Shown here: positions 48,853 through 56,621 of the stretch, one piece after another
Layout of the letters: each line of letters begins with the position of its first letter
How positions within the stretch are numbered: the stretch's first letter is position 1
Source: Blautia sp. Marseille-P3201T
GTDB taxonomy: Bacteria; Bacillota; Clostridia; Lachnospirales; Lachnospiraceae
Direction: 5' to 3'
NCBI RefSeq assembly: GCF_900120295.1
Contig: NZ_LT635463.1
Coordinates: 1-62,645 of the forward strand
Length of the DNA stretch: 62,645 nucleotides
Program-made: the position numbers and the translations under genes
Notes under the pieces: model-generated
Database searches by the model: none
Seen by the model: only the letters and a program-made list of their open reading frames with translations
What the model was told of the DNA's origin: nothing

Positions 48853-48895
48853 TTAGATAACAAAATGCCCCAGAGTCGAAGCTCCGGGGCATTTT
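48853..48895. terminator. Hairpin next to a type I toxin remnant
   Basis: AAAATGCCCCAGAG and CTCCGGGGCATTTT form a strong bidirectional hairpin. It resembles the terminator stem of the intact type I locus near 56370 and replaces the expected 5' end of the toxin remnant that follows. Confidence 0.7.
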
Positions 48896-48963
48896 GTATT
48901 TGTCATTATTTCATTCCTTTCATCTATCGTAGCAAGTATAATAGCCTATTATATTTGCAAATA
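48896..48963 (+). pseudogene. Remnant of an Fst-like type I toxin
   Basis: The frame reads ISFLSSIVASIIAYYICK, then a stop in place of the usual Trp, then LDRQ and a stop. The intact homologue at 56242 has ICKWLDRKNSW-like residues here. No start codon is in frame. A minus-strand antisense RNA promoter (TGTTATAAT) and a hairpin (around 49010-49050) remain downstream. Confidence 0.6.
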
Positions 48964-49079
48964 ATTAGATAGACAGTAAAACAAAAGAAAAAAAGACAAT
49001 TAGCCTAGAAGACACCCCAGAGCTGGCACTCTGTGGGTGTTTGTGTTTGTCATGCAAATCATCTCGTTTGCCTACTGGC

Positions 49080-49186
49080 ATTATAACATACGCTTTTTTT
49101 ATAATCAATATACCTTTTATTTAAAACAAATTTTCCTAAAATGAAAAAGTAAATTCCACTATGGGTGGGAAAGATGGAATTTACTC
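49080..49186. repeat. Target-site duplication, left copy (107 bp)
   Basis: From ATTATAACATACGC to GGAATTTACTC. The same sequence follows the insertion at 51156-51261 with a single G missing. Such long duplications are a known property of IS1634-type elements. Confidence 0.88.
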
Positions 49187-51155
49187 GGGAGTTTGACAGT
49201 TGAATATTGAAAAAAATGCTTGCAGGCCTCATAATACCTGCTTTTTTTGTGTCAAATTTTCTGTTTTATTTTATAGTATTATCTAGCAATATTATGTAGT
49301 GTATGATATACTATATCCAGGAGGGATTTGCCATGAAAGTAACTACGTCAAAATCAAAAAATTCTGAATCCTTTTATATCGCAAAAAGTTACATTAACAA
49401 TAAAGGAAAAAGTACTTCTGTTAATGTGCGAAAGCTTGGAACACTCAAAGAACTTTTAATCGAGCATGGACCGACTCGTGATGACGTTATGAAATGGGCA
49501 AAAGAAGAGGCACGTTTGGAAACTATAAAATATAAAAAAGAACAACAAGCAAAAGCTGTTCCTATCACTTTCCACTCTGATCAGAAACTTGATTACAACC
49601 AACAGGTTCTTTATCGTGGTGGGTATCTTTTCCCACAAGCCTATTATTATCGACTTCAGCTTGATAAGACATGCCGGAAATTAAGAGATAAATATAAATT
49701 CAAATACGACATTAATGCAATCCTTTCGGATCTTATTTATGCAAGGATACTTGATCCAACCAGTAAACGTTCTTCTTACAAGATCGCTTCTGAGTTTTTA
49801 GAAAAACCTTCTTATCAATTGCACGACCTATATCGTTCCTTAGATGTTCTTGGAAATGAAGCTGATTTTATCCAATCAGAAGTATATAAAAACAGCCATC
49901 TTCTAGGAAAAAGAAATGATAAGATCCTCTACTATGATTGTACGAATTACTATTTTGAGATTGAACAGGAAGACGGTGACAAGAAGTACGGAAAAAGCAA
50001 AGAACATCGCCCAAATCCAATCATCCAAATGGGAATGTTCATGGATGGGGATGGTATTCCACTTGCTTTTTCACTATTCCCAGGAAACGCAAATGAACAA
50101 ACTTCCCTGAGACCATTAGAGACAAAAGTACTTCAGGATTTCGGCTGTACCAAATTTATTTATTGTAGTGATGCAGGTCTTGGTTCAGAAGCAATCAAAC
50201 GAATAAACCATGCAGGGGAGCGGGCTTTTATCGTCACGCAGTCTATTAAAAAGTTAAATAAAGAGGATAAGAAGTGGGCTTTAGATAAAAACGGATTTAA
50301 GCGCGTGTCGGATGACACCCCTGTCAATCTTTCAGAAATCCCAGATGATGATAACGGATTGTATTATAAAGATGAACCTTACACACCTCATACCTTGCAT
50401 CAACGGCTCATCGTAACCTATTCACCGAAATACGCACGGTATCAGAAATCTATAAGAGAAGCCCAGGTAGAACGTGCCGAAAAAATGCTTCAGACCGGAA
50501 ATATAAAAAAAGAGCGTAAAAATCCAAACGACCCTGCCCGCTTTATTGGAAAAGTTGCGGCAACTGAGGATGGAGAAATCGCAAAAATCCATAACTATCT
50601 GGATACAGAAAAGATTGAGCTGGAAGCATTGTATGACGGAATATATGCTGTAACTACGGATCTGTTAGATGATGATGTGAAGGACATTTTAAAAGTCAGC
50701 GAAGGCCGTTGGGAAATCGAGGAATGCTTCCGTATCATGAAAACCGATTTTGAGGCAAGACCTGTATTCCTTCATGATGATATACGCATAAAAGCACATT
50801 TTCTTATCTGCTTCCTCGCATTAGTAATCTATCGTTATCTTGAAAAAGACTTAGGAGATGTCTTCAGTTGTGAGACAATCTTAGATAAATTAAGAACTAT
50901 GAATTTCGCCGATATACAAGAACAAGGTTTTATTCCACTTTACAAACGGGATAAGCTGACAGATGCATTACATGATGCTTGTGGTTTTGAAACGGATTAT
51001 AAATTCATCACAAAGAGTCAGATGAAAAATATTCAGAAAAAAAGTAAGGGTCGAGAATAAAATACTATAGTTTAAAACGACGCCAAAAATCGCTGAACCC
51101 CAATGAAACCAAGGGACACAGCGATTTTTTCATTTCTCAACTGTCAAAGATAGGA
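49187..51155 (+). mobile_element. IS1634-family insertion sequence (1,969 bp)
   Basis: It is flanked by the 106-107 bp direct repeats. Inverted ends share TTTGACAGTTGA (49192-49203, and its complement at 51138-51149), with five or six unmatched bases outside. It contains one transposase gene and an internal terminator (51085-51130). IS1634 of Mycoplasma is known to create long, variable duplications, which agrees. Only 1 difference between the two flanks suggests a recent insertion. Confidence 0.88.
49333..51060 (+). CDS. IS1634-family DDE transposase
   Basis: A 575-aa protein starting at 49333 behind AGGAGGGATTTGCC. RKLGTLKELLIEHGPTRDD begins the family's N-terminal domain. The catalytic core has ILYYDCTNYYFEIE (first Asp), KFIYCSDAGLGS (second Asp) and the YREK-like block GRWEIEECFRIMKTDFEARPV with the catalytic Glu. 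No frameshift or stop was seen, so it is probably active. A terminator hairpin follows at 51085. Confidence 0.93.
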   Translation: MKVTTSKSKNSESFYIAKSYINNKGKSTSVNVRKLGTLKELLIEHGPTRDDVMKWAKEEARLETIKYKKEQQAKAVPITFHSDQKLDYNQQVLYRGGYLFPQAYYYRLQLDKTCRKLRDKYKFKYDINAILSDLIYARILDPTSKRSSYKIASEFLEKPSYQLHDLYRSLDVLGNEADFIQSEVYKNSHLLGKRNDKILYYDCTNYYFEIEQEDGDKKYGKSKEHRPNPIIQMGMFMDGDGIPLAFSLFPGNANEQTSLRPLETKVLQDFGCTKFIYCSDAGLGSEAIKRINHAGERAFIVTQSIKKLNKEDKKWALDKNGFKRVSDDTPVNLSEIPDDDNGLYYKDEPYTPHTLHQRLIVTYSPKYARYQKSIREAQVERAEKMLQTGNIKKERKNPNDPARFIGKVAATEDGEIAKIHNYLDTEKIELEALYDGIYAVTTDLLDDDVKDILKVSEGRWEIEECFRIMKTDFEARPVFLHDDIRIKAHFLICFLALVIYRYLEKDLGDVFSCETILDKLRTMNFADIQEQGFIPLYKRDKLTDALHDACGFETDYKFITKSQMKNIQKKSKGRE

Positions 51156-51261
51156 TTATAACATACGCTTTTTTTATAATCAATATACCTTTTATTTAAA
51201 ACAAATTTTCCTAAAATGAAAAAGTAAATTCCACTATGGGTGGGAAAGATGGAATTTACTC
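51156..51261. repeat. Target-site duplication, right copy (106 bp)
   Basis: Repeats 49080-49186 but with ATGGTGGGA where the left copy has ATGGGTGGGA. The rest is identical. Confidence 0.88.
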
Positions 51262-51595
51262 TTACTCACTAAGAATTTTATCTTACAACTTGTTTGTTAT
51301 TACTATTCTACTCACTTCCCCATAAAAAATGTTGCATTTTGCCAAAGCATGATAAGCTTGTATGTTTTTTTCTTTTTAGGAGTGTTATTACTTCTGTGGA
51401 GGAAATGTTATTTTTTAAGTTGAATTTCTGGAGGTTTGTCGCTTGCTTAGTTCCGGAGGAACAGACTGTTTTTTTCTGATTGTCAGTCTAAGATATAGTT
51501 TATTAAAAAAGAATTTAAAAAAAGATATGATTTGTTAGGCGTTCATATTTGCCTTAAACCCTTTATTTTACTAGGTTTTTAAGAAATTCCTACCA

Positions 51596-51706
51596 CACAA
51601 AATCTGAATATATTCCTAGAAAATTCCCATGAAACTTGAATATTTTTTCCTACTTTTGACATAAAACTTGAATATATAATTTTTAAATAAACATAAAACT
51701 TGAATA
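51596..51706 (-). repeat. Four iterons with a 32-bp period
   Basis: CATAAAACTTGAATA and close variants start at 51596 (CACAAAATCTGAATA), 51628 (CATGAAACTTGAATA), 51660 and 51692. The spacing is exactly 32 bp each time, three helical turns. They lie in a 586-bp AT-rich gene-free stretch (51262-51847) downstream of an initiator-like gene. This has the look of a second origin or a copy-control site. Confidence 0.75.
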
Positions 51707-51740
51707 CTTTTTCTCTATTTTCCATCCTAAAAAAGAAAAA

Positions 51741-51795
51741 AAGCTAAAATATACTTTCTGTGCTCTCAAAAAAGTATATCTCAGCTTTTCATTCC
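51741..51795 (-). terminator. Terminator of the initiator-like gene
   Basis: AAAAGCT/AGCTTTT with a mostly paired stem (ATATACTTT and AAAGTATAT) and a T-rich end in the leftward direction. It lies 53 bases past the stop at 51848, between the gene and the iterons. Confidence 0.7.
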
Positions 51796-51847
51796 CTTTT
51801 TTTGTAACGGAAAATAGACTTAGACAATTCTAAGCCTCAAAATCTTC

Positions 51848-52717
51848 CTATGCTCTTACAAAAAGTTCTTCCTGTATAATTTTATGTATGAGTTTTGGAT
51901 TTAATTCCCTTCGCCATTTCTTTTTTTGCTTGCTGCCATTTAGAATTTCTAAGCTCTGCTCTACAATGCTGCTAAGGTTAAAGTCCAATTTCTTAACAAT
52001 TTTCACATGGTACTGCCTCAAAACTGTTAAAATGTCCTGTTTCTGCTCTGCTTCTATTCCTTTTACCTTATTCCGGCGGCAGGCTGTATCAAAATCATGC
52101 AGCCTCTTTTCTTCATTTTCACTTTCACCGGCATTGTAGACTTCGTTTTTCTTAAATGTAAGGAAATACTTCCTTCCATCTTCTAAATATACGCTTAAAA
52201 ATGGCTTTAATTCCCCTAAATAAGCTCTTGCCATACGATTTGTAAATCCTAATTCCTTAAATTTATTTAAGAAATTTTCCTTCAGGATAGCGTAAGAGTC
52301 ACGCTTCGCTTTCTTACGGTTAATGTTCCATTCACGGAGAAGGTAGAGAGCCATCATTTTTGCATTGGCACGCAGCTTCCTGAAGGCTGCGGATTTTACC
52401 ATTTTTGAACTTACGCTCACATAACCACGTCCATAATTTTCTTTTCCGGCAAAAGAATTATTTAAGATTGTAATATCCCAGTCATAGTAATTGCATTTTT
52501 GGGCATCAATTAAGCCCTTCTTCTGTAAGCTTCTTTTGCAATCATAAAATCCCTGATAAGATATACCAATGCTTTCACAAACGTCTTTATAGTAAATTCC
52601 ACTTGCTCTGCCGGCTTCATCCTGAAAACGGGCAACATACAAAAGCAGATCCAGCTCTGCGCTGGTAAGTTTTTCCTTTATTGCTTTTTCCAGTACCTCT
52701 ATGCTTATCTTCTGCAA
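51848..52717 (-). CDS. Winged-helix replication-initiator-like protein
   Basis: A 289-aa protein with a TTG start at 52717 directly after AAAGGAGGG; the longer frame to 52762 runs through a hairpin repeat and is rejected. Residues 1-75 form a winged helix (LTSAELDLLLYVARFQDE, ISYQGFYDCKRSLQKKGLI). A basic, helical region follows (LRANAKMMALYLLREWNINRKK), with a C-terminal KKKWRRELNPKL. No family is certain. Direct repeats downstream and a structured promoter region upstream suggest plasmid replication or copy control. A transcription factor is the alternative. Confidence 0.65.
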   Translation of the reverse strand: MQKISIEVLEKAIKEKLTSAELDLLLYVARFQDEAGRASGIYYKDVCESIGISYQGFYDCKRSLQKKGLIDAQKCNYYDWDITILNNSFAGKENYGRGYVSVSSKMVKSAAFRKLRANAKMMALYLLREWNINRKKAKRDSYAILKENFLNKFKELGFTNRMARAYLGELKPFLSVYLEDGRKYFLTFKKNEVYNAGESENEEKRLHDFDTACRRNKVKGIEAEQKQDILTVLRQYHVKIVKKLDFNLSSIVEQSLEILNGSKQKKKWRRELNPKLIHKIIQEELFVRA

Positions 52718-52745
52718 ACGACTCCCTCCTTTCTTATTTTTTCTT

Positions 52746-52763
52746 GGTGCTACAAATAGCACC
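52746..52763. repeat. Hairpin repeat copy 12, in the leader of the initiator-like gene
   Basis: GGTGCTA-CAAA-TAGCACC, 29 bases upstream of the TTG start. As with copy 5, it is in a 5' leader rather than at a 3' end. Confidence 0.7.
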
Positions 52764-52796
52764 TACTAAAGAAACTGCTTATTTCCTGCTTTCTCA

Positions 52797-52835
52797 CACA
52801 AAAAAACAGATGACAAATACACCTGTATCTATCAC
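52797..52835 (-). terminator. Attenuator-like hairpin upstream of the initiator-like gene
   Basis: AAACAGGTGA pairs with TCATCTGTTT and T7 follows in the leftward direction. It could attenuate transcription into the initiator-like gene or end another leftward transcript. GGTGATAGATACA in its loop also occurs on the plus strand at 53033. Confidence 0.55.
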
Positions 52836-52942
52836 CTGTTTTCCTTCACGCACACCCTAATGTTTCAATCTTAGCAATAAAAATTAAGATATTCTTTTCC
52901 CATAAAAAAATGACATTTCACGAAAAAAAGCACAACATCTTA

Positions 52943-53190
52943 TTGACAATTTCATTTTTTGTTGCTATAATCCGAAGCATAAGATACAGTTGTGGTGTAT
53001 CTTTTCGGTGTGTATTATCAGGTTGGTGATAGATACACAAGCTGTTTCAGGTGTGACCAGCACCTTAACAGCAACTTTGTATATATAATAATCAAATTTA
53101 TCTTAACTGTCAAGAAAATTTTGGATATTATATATACCAACTCAAAAATAAACTTGTTAAAGGAGATAAGATACGTCTTATCTCCTTTTG
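52943..53190 (+). ncRNA. Candidate structured RNA with perfect sigma-A promoter
   Basis: TTGACA (52943-52948), 17 bases, TATAAT (52966-52971): a consensus promoter. Transcription would start near 52978. The sequence folds into GATAC/GTATC and GTGTAT/ATACAC stems. It ends at the strong terminator AAAGGAGATAAG/CTTATCTCCTTTT (53159-53187), giving about 210 nt. Short reading frames within are not convincing. It could be a copy-control RNA for the neighbouring initiator-like gene. The 642-bp stretch 52763-53404 holds no other gene I can support. Confidence 0.55.
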
Positions 53191-53404
53191 CTTTCCCCCA
53201 AAAAACATAAATCCATTTGAGCAAATCGTCTTTTATTTCTATTAAATTTTTCATAGTATTTCCCTTATCTGATAATTGTGACTCTTATAAGCAAACACCA
53301 ATTACAGCATCTACATTTTCCCGAAAGTATGTTCTGTTTTTTCTGGATTTTCATCTGTAAATATGGTAAAATACTTTAAAAATAAACGTAAAGGAGACGA
53401 TAAA

Positions 53405-54166
53405 ATGAGTCCTGAAATTCATGCTGCCATTATAGCCGCTGTAACATCTATAATAGTTACTCTTCCCAAATTTATATATGATTGTTTCCAGGAAAAAAAG
53501 AGAAAAAATTTTCAAGAAAAAATCACAGATATCATCCAAAACAAAGAAGATCAACGAGCAATGATGCAAGTTGGCGCAAATATTGTTTGGTCTGCAAGAG
53601 TCGAATGGATCCAAAACGTAAGAAATGTCACATCTGAATTTATTACTGCTGTAAATGATTTTGTAGTTTCTGGAGATGATACAGCACGGAAACAAAATTT
53701 AGAGCTTATTCGTGCTAAAAGTAATCTTCTCATCCTATACTTTGGTCCTGACAAACACCCTGATACTAATATTGATTTATTCAATCCAACCAGCAATGTG
53801 TCAAAAAATGAAAATATCGTCAAATTCATTAAAAATATTTGTGAAAATGCTCCTGCTTACTTTTTAAGGCAAACATTTATTGAAGACTATCATAATAATA
53901 TATTACATTGCAACAGCTGCAAAGCGTCTTCCGATATGTACGAAAGTTGCAATATTATTGACGCCTCTATGTCAAACGCCGAAAAAGAAAAAAGCTGCAC
54001 TGCTCAAATAAATAACTATTTAAAAAAAATTGAGGATTTACGTCAGGAAAATCAAAAATTCAAAGACAATATTCAGGATTTCGCAGAAATCATGCGAATA
54101 TACCTAAAGCTGGAATGGGAAAGAGCCAAAGAATGGAATAAAGAAAGCACTGAAATATACTCTTAA
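53405..54166 (+). CDS. Membrane-anchored protein of unknown function
   Basis: A 253-aa protein; ATG 53405 follows AAAGGAGACG, while the frame begins at 53363. One N-terminal membrane segment (AAIIAAVTSIIVTLPKFIY) leads to a cytoplasmic helical domain. It contains IVWSARVEWIQNVRNVTSEF, a motif I have seen in uncharacterised proteins, and LILYFGPDKHPDTN. A Cys-rich stretch (LHCNSCKASSDMYESC) and a coiled coil follow. It is isolated between other modules, with its own ribosome site. A defence-type or regulatory role is possible but not shown. Confidence 0.65.
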   Translation: MSPEIHAAIIAAVTSIIVTLPKFIYDCFQEKKRKNFQEKITDIIQNKEDQRAMMQVGANIVWSARVEWIQNVRNVTSEFITAVNDFVVSGDDTARKQNLELIRAKSNLLILYFGPDKHPDTNIDLFNPTSNVSKNENIVKFIKNICENAPAYFLRQTFIEDYHNNILHCNSCKASSDMYESCNIIDASMSNAEKEKSCTAQINNYLKKIEDLRQENQKFKDNIQDFAEIMRIYLKLEWERAKEWNKESTEIYS

Positions 54167-54195
54167 AATATATACTTTTGTCTTCTGTTGTTACG

Positions 54196-54305
54196 GCAAG
54201 TATGGAAATGATTAGATAGAAGAAAATAGAGGCAAATTAGCCTATGAAACGCTCTTCTTGAAAGAGCAGAAAAACCAGAGGATGCACCCTCTGGTTTTCT
54301 TTTTG
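54196..54305 (+). pseudogene. Remnant of an Fst-like type I locus with terminator
   Basis: The toxin tail LDRRK and a stop remain (around 54207-54229), preceded by a TGA. A stretch shared with the remnant at 48945-49000 (ATTAGATAGA, then AATTAGCCTA) follows. The strong hairpin AACCAGAGGATGC/CCTCTGGTT plus T5 is at 54272-54305. The toxin's hydrophobic core is gone. Confidence 0.5.
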
Positions 54306-54398
54306 TGCTAGTTTTATAGATGGTTTTTTCTTTTATCCTTTTTTAATGCAATATTCTGTCATTTGTTTCCTTTCTCATTCCAGAATAATCCATAAAAA

Positions 54399-55184
54399 TC
54401 ACTCTTGTTTCTGCATTGCTTTTAATACAGCGATTGTTTCCTTTGCCGTATCGAGTGACGCCCTTAATTCCTCAATTTTTTGTTCTAACTTTTCAATCTG
54501 TTCTGCCTTTTCCTGACTGGAAGCTTCCGCCCTTGACAACTTCAATCCAATTTCATTTACTGCACGTTCTTTCTGGATTTCTGCATCTTTCTCCATATCT
54601 TTTATTAACTGCTGAGAATTTTTCACTTCATTTTTTGCTTCTTCCAAACGTGCCTGTAATTCCGGATAATCCTTTACTTTCTGCTCTGCGTCCCGAAGCT
54701 GTGCAGCTAACATATCTGCAATAGATTTTTTATCTTCAACCACTTGCTCCGCTGCAAGCAGTTTTTCTTTCGCTTCTGTTGCTTCTTTTTCAGCAGATAT
54801 GACCTTATTTTCTGCCTCCTTCAGCGCTGCCTGTGCTTCCTCTAATTTCCCTTCTCTTTCATCAAGAGAGTTCTGTAAGTCCATAATAATCTGATCCTTA
54901 CTATCCAGCTTGCCTTGAAACTGCTCTAAAATTCGTTCTTCTGTGGCTTCTGCAATTTCCAAACTATTCAAATATGCTGCCAGCATAGATTTTACATGGC
55001 GTTCAAATTCTTCAATTTCTGTCATTCTTGCCGGTACAGATGCTTTGGCTCTGTCTAATTCTACTATCTGCATAATATGATCGAAACCCTGTGCTTGATT
55101 GAAACCTTCCTCCTCACAGAAAGCTCTAAACTTGTCTGCATCCTCTGTCCGGACTCTAAAATTTGCCTGTTTTATTTCCCCCAT
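54399..55184 (-). CDS. Coiled-coil DNA-binding-type protein (KfrA-like layout)
   Basis: A 261-aa protein starting at 55184 behind AGGAGGAAGCG. IKQANFRVRTEDADKFRAFCE and GFNQAQGFDHIMQI form a small N-terminal domain, probably DNA-binding. Residues about 60-255 are one long coiled coil (EAQAALKEAENKVISAEKEA, LEEAKNEVKNSQQLIKDME). This layout resembles KfrA-type plasmid proteins that aid partition, but no signature proves it. A damaged paralogue lies just upstream. Confidence 0.72.
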   Translation of the reverse strand: MGEIKQANFRVRTEDADKFRAFCEEEGFNQAQGFDHIMQIVELDRAKASVPARMTEIEEFERHVKSMLAAYLNSLEIAEATEERILEQFQGKLDSKDQIIMDLQNSLDEREGKLEEAQAALKEAENKVISAEKEATEAKEKLLAAEQVVEDKKSIADMLAAQLRDAEQKVKDYPELQARLEEAKNEVKNSQQLIKDMEKDAEIQKERAVNEIGLKLSRAEASSQEKAEQIEKLEQKIEELRASLDTAKETIAVLKAMQKQE

Positions 55185-55371
55185 AACGCTTCCTCCTACA
55201 TCCTGTATAAATCTTTGCTTTCTATATCTTATTTTATCATATATGCTTTCCCTATTCAACTGTTATACATACGTTATACATTGCTTTTGTTATACATAAA
55301 ATAGTCTTTTCTATATTTCTTCTATCTCATTAGCCATTCATATTTTCAGGAAAATCAGCCCTCAGAATAAA

Positions 55372-55756
55372 ATTATTCAGGAATATGACTTTCCGATCTG
55401 TTCTATCTTCTCCTGTCCGGAAGCTTCCACCCTTGACAATTTTACCCCGATTGTATTCACTGCACATTCTTCTTGGATTTCTGCGTTTTTTCCATATCTT
55501 TCATTAACATCCGAAGACTTTTCAATTCATTTCGGGCTTCCTTCAGCGCTGCCTGTGTTTCCTCTAATCTTGCCTCCTTTTCAGCAAGAGCTTTCTGTAA
55601 GTCTATAATAGTTTGTTCCTTACTTTTTGGCTTACTTTGAAGCCGCACTAAAATTTCTTCTTCTATGACTCCCGGAATTTTCAAACCACTCAAATATGCT
55701 GCCAATACGTCAATGTCTGACATATCTCTAAAATTCACCTGTTTTATATCCTCCAT
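55372..55756 (-). pseudogene. Truncated, frameshifted paralogue of the coiled-coil gene
   Basis: It begins with MEDIKQVNFRDM, like its neighbour, but lacks two internal segments (about 70 residues each). After EKTQKSKKN the frame shifts by one base. In the new frame VNTIGVKLSRVEASGQEKIEQ continues the homology with the neighbour (VNEIGLKLSRAEASSQEKAEQ). A 99-aa product could still be made from 55756, since RBS AGGAGG is intact. Confidence 0.75.
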
Positions 55757-55961
55757 AATGTTTCCTCCTGCATCCTGTATAAGTCCTTGTTTTCTATGTC
55801 TTATCTTATCATATACCCCTTTCCCCGTCCAATCACTATATAGAGGTTACACATTATTTGGGTAATATATAGAACAGTTTTTTCTATCACATTCTCTACT
55901 TATATTTTCCTAAAGATTATCCCTTCAGAACAAAATCATTCTAATAAAGAGCTTCAGGAAT

Positions 55962-56115
55962 AAATCCGTAGTCATCGACACTGTGGGAATGTGTATAACC
56001 ATTTGTCTATGCCAGTGTGGGAAAGTATGTTTATAATCTGTGGGAAATCAATTTTCCATGGATTATGAATATACTTTTCCATACAGAATAAATGGTTATG
56101 CAAATTTCCATGGTG
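55962..56115. repeat. 154-bp palindromic repeat, copy b (P4b)
   Basis: Same orientation and extent as copy a at 22725-22878, with CACTGTGG and CCATGGTG as palindrome ends. It lies in the 485-bp stretch 55757-56241, which has no other feature except the type I toxin promoter. Confidence 0.75.
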
Positions 56116-56167
56116 TTTTAATATTTATAAACTTCCCTCTAAGTAGCTCACTATATTCTAAAGCACA

Positions 56168-56196
56168 TTGTTATCTTTTCTTCTTCATGCTATACT
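56168..56196 (+). promoter_or_regulatory. Promoter of the Fst-like toxin gene
   Basis: TTGTTA (56168-56173), 17 bases, TATACT (56191-56196), 46 bases before the toxin start. Confidence 0.65.
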
Positions 56197-56241
56197 TGTT
56201 AGGCTACCACCCCTATACAGGTAGGGAAAGGGGGTGACATC

Positions 56242-56334
56242 ATGGATTTACTCGTATCATTTATTCTTTCTATTATGGCAGGTGTGATTTGCCATCTCAT
56301 CTGCAAATGGCTTGATAGAAAAAATAGCTGGTAG
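56242..56334 (+). CDS. Fst/holin-like type I toxin peptide
   Basis: A 30-aa peptide: MDLLVSFILSIMAGVICHL followed by ICKWLDRKNSW. One membrane helix and a charged C-terminus with the KWLDRK motif are typical of type I toxins common in Lachnospiraceae. RBS GGGAAAGGGGGTG is very strong but may be sequestered in the mRNA (CACCCC upstream at 56208 is complementary to GGGGTG). The antisense RNA at 56366-56445 overlaps the 3' end. This is the only intact Fst-like copy on the plasmid. Confidence 0.8.
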   Translation: MDLLVSFILSIMAGVICHLICKWLDRKNSW

Positions 56335-56365
56335 TAAGCCTTGGGTTTAAGCCACCTATCCAAAA

Positions 56366-56477
56366 CGGAATAAAAAAGCCCCAGAGCTGCAACCTCCGGG
56401 GCTTTTTGCGTGCCACCATGGACACTCGCATCATTTTTGCCTACTGGCATTATAACATATTCTAATAGGCATTTCAA
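56366..56477 (-). ncRNA. Antisense antitoxin RNA of the Fst-like locus
   Basis: The minus-strand promoter TTGAAA-N17-TATAAT (56477-56449) gives a short RNA of about 77 nt from near 56442. It ends at the hairpin GCCCCGGAGG/CTCTGGGGC with T6 (56408-56366). The hairpin is shared with the converging toxin mRNA, so the two RNAs pair at their 3' ends. Confidence 0.75.
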
Positions 56478-56621
56478 GTATTCCCGTTCCTTCGTAAATT
56501 AGTACAGCTTATTTCCAAAACTGTCCTCACTTCTTAATCCAACGAATAATTCTAAGTTTCAGAATTTTTACTATTCCCACACAAAATACTATCTCTTAAA
56601 GAACAAAGAATTTATAGGTTT

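Noticed and set aside
51596-51706. CRISPR-like array at the 32-bp repeats
   Set aside because: The repeat is only about 15 bp, the intervals are AT-rich and not spacer-like, and no cas genes exist. Iterons fit better.
53018-53254. 78-codon leftward open frame
   Set aside because: It runs through a strong terminator hairpin and opposite the candidate RNA, with no ribosome site.
56199-56477. 92-codon leftward open frame
   Set aside because: It covers the Fst-like toxin, its terminator and the antisense RNA on the opposite strand, which explain the sequence better.
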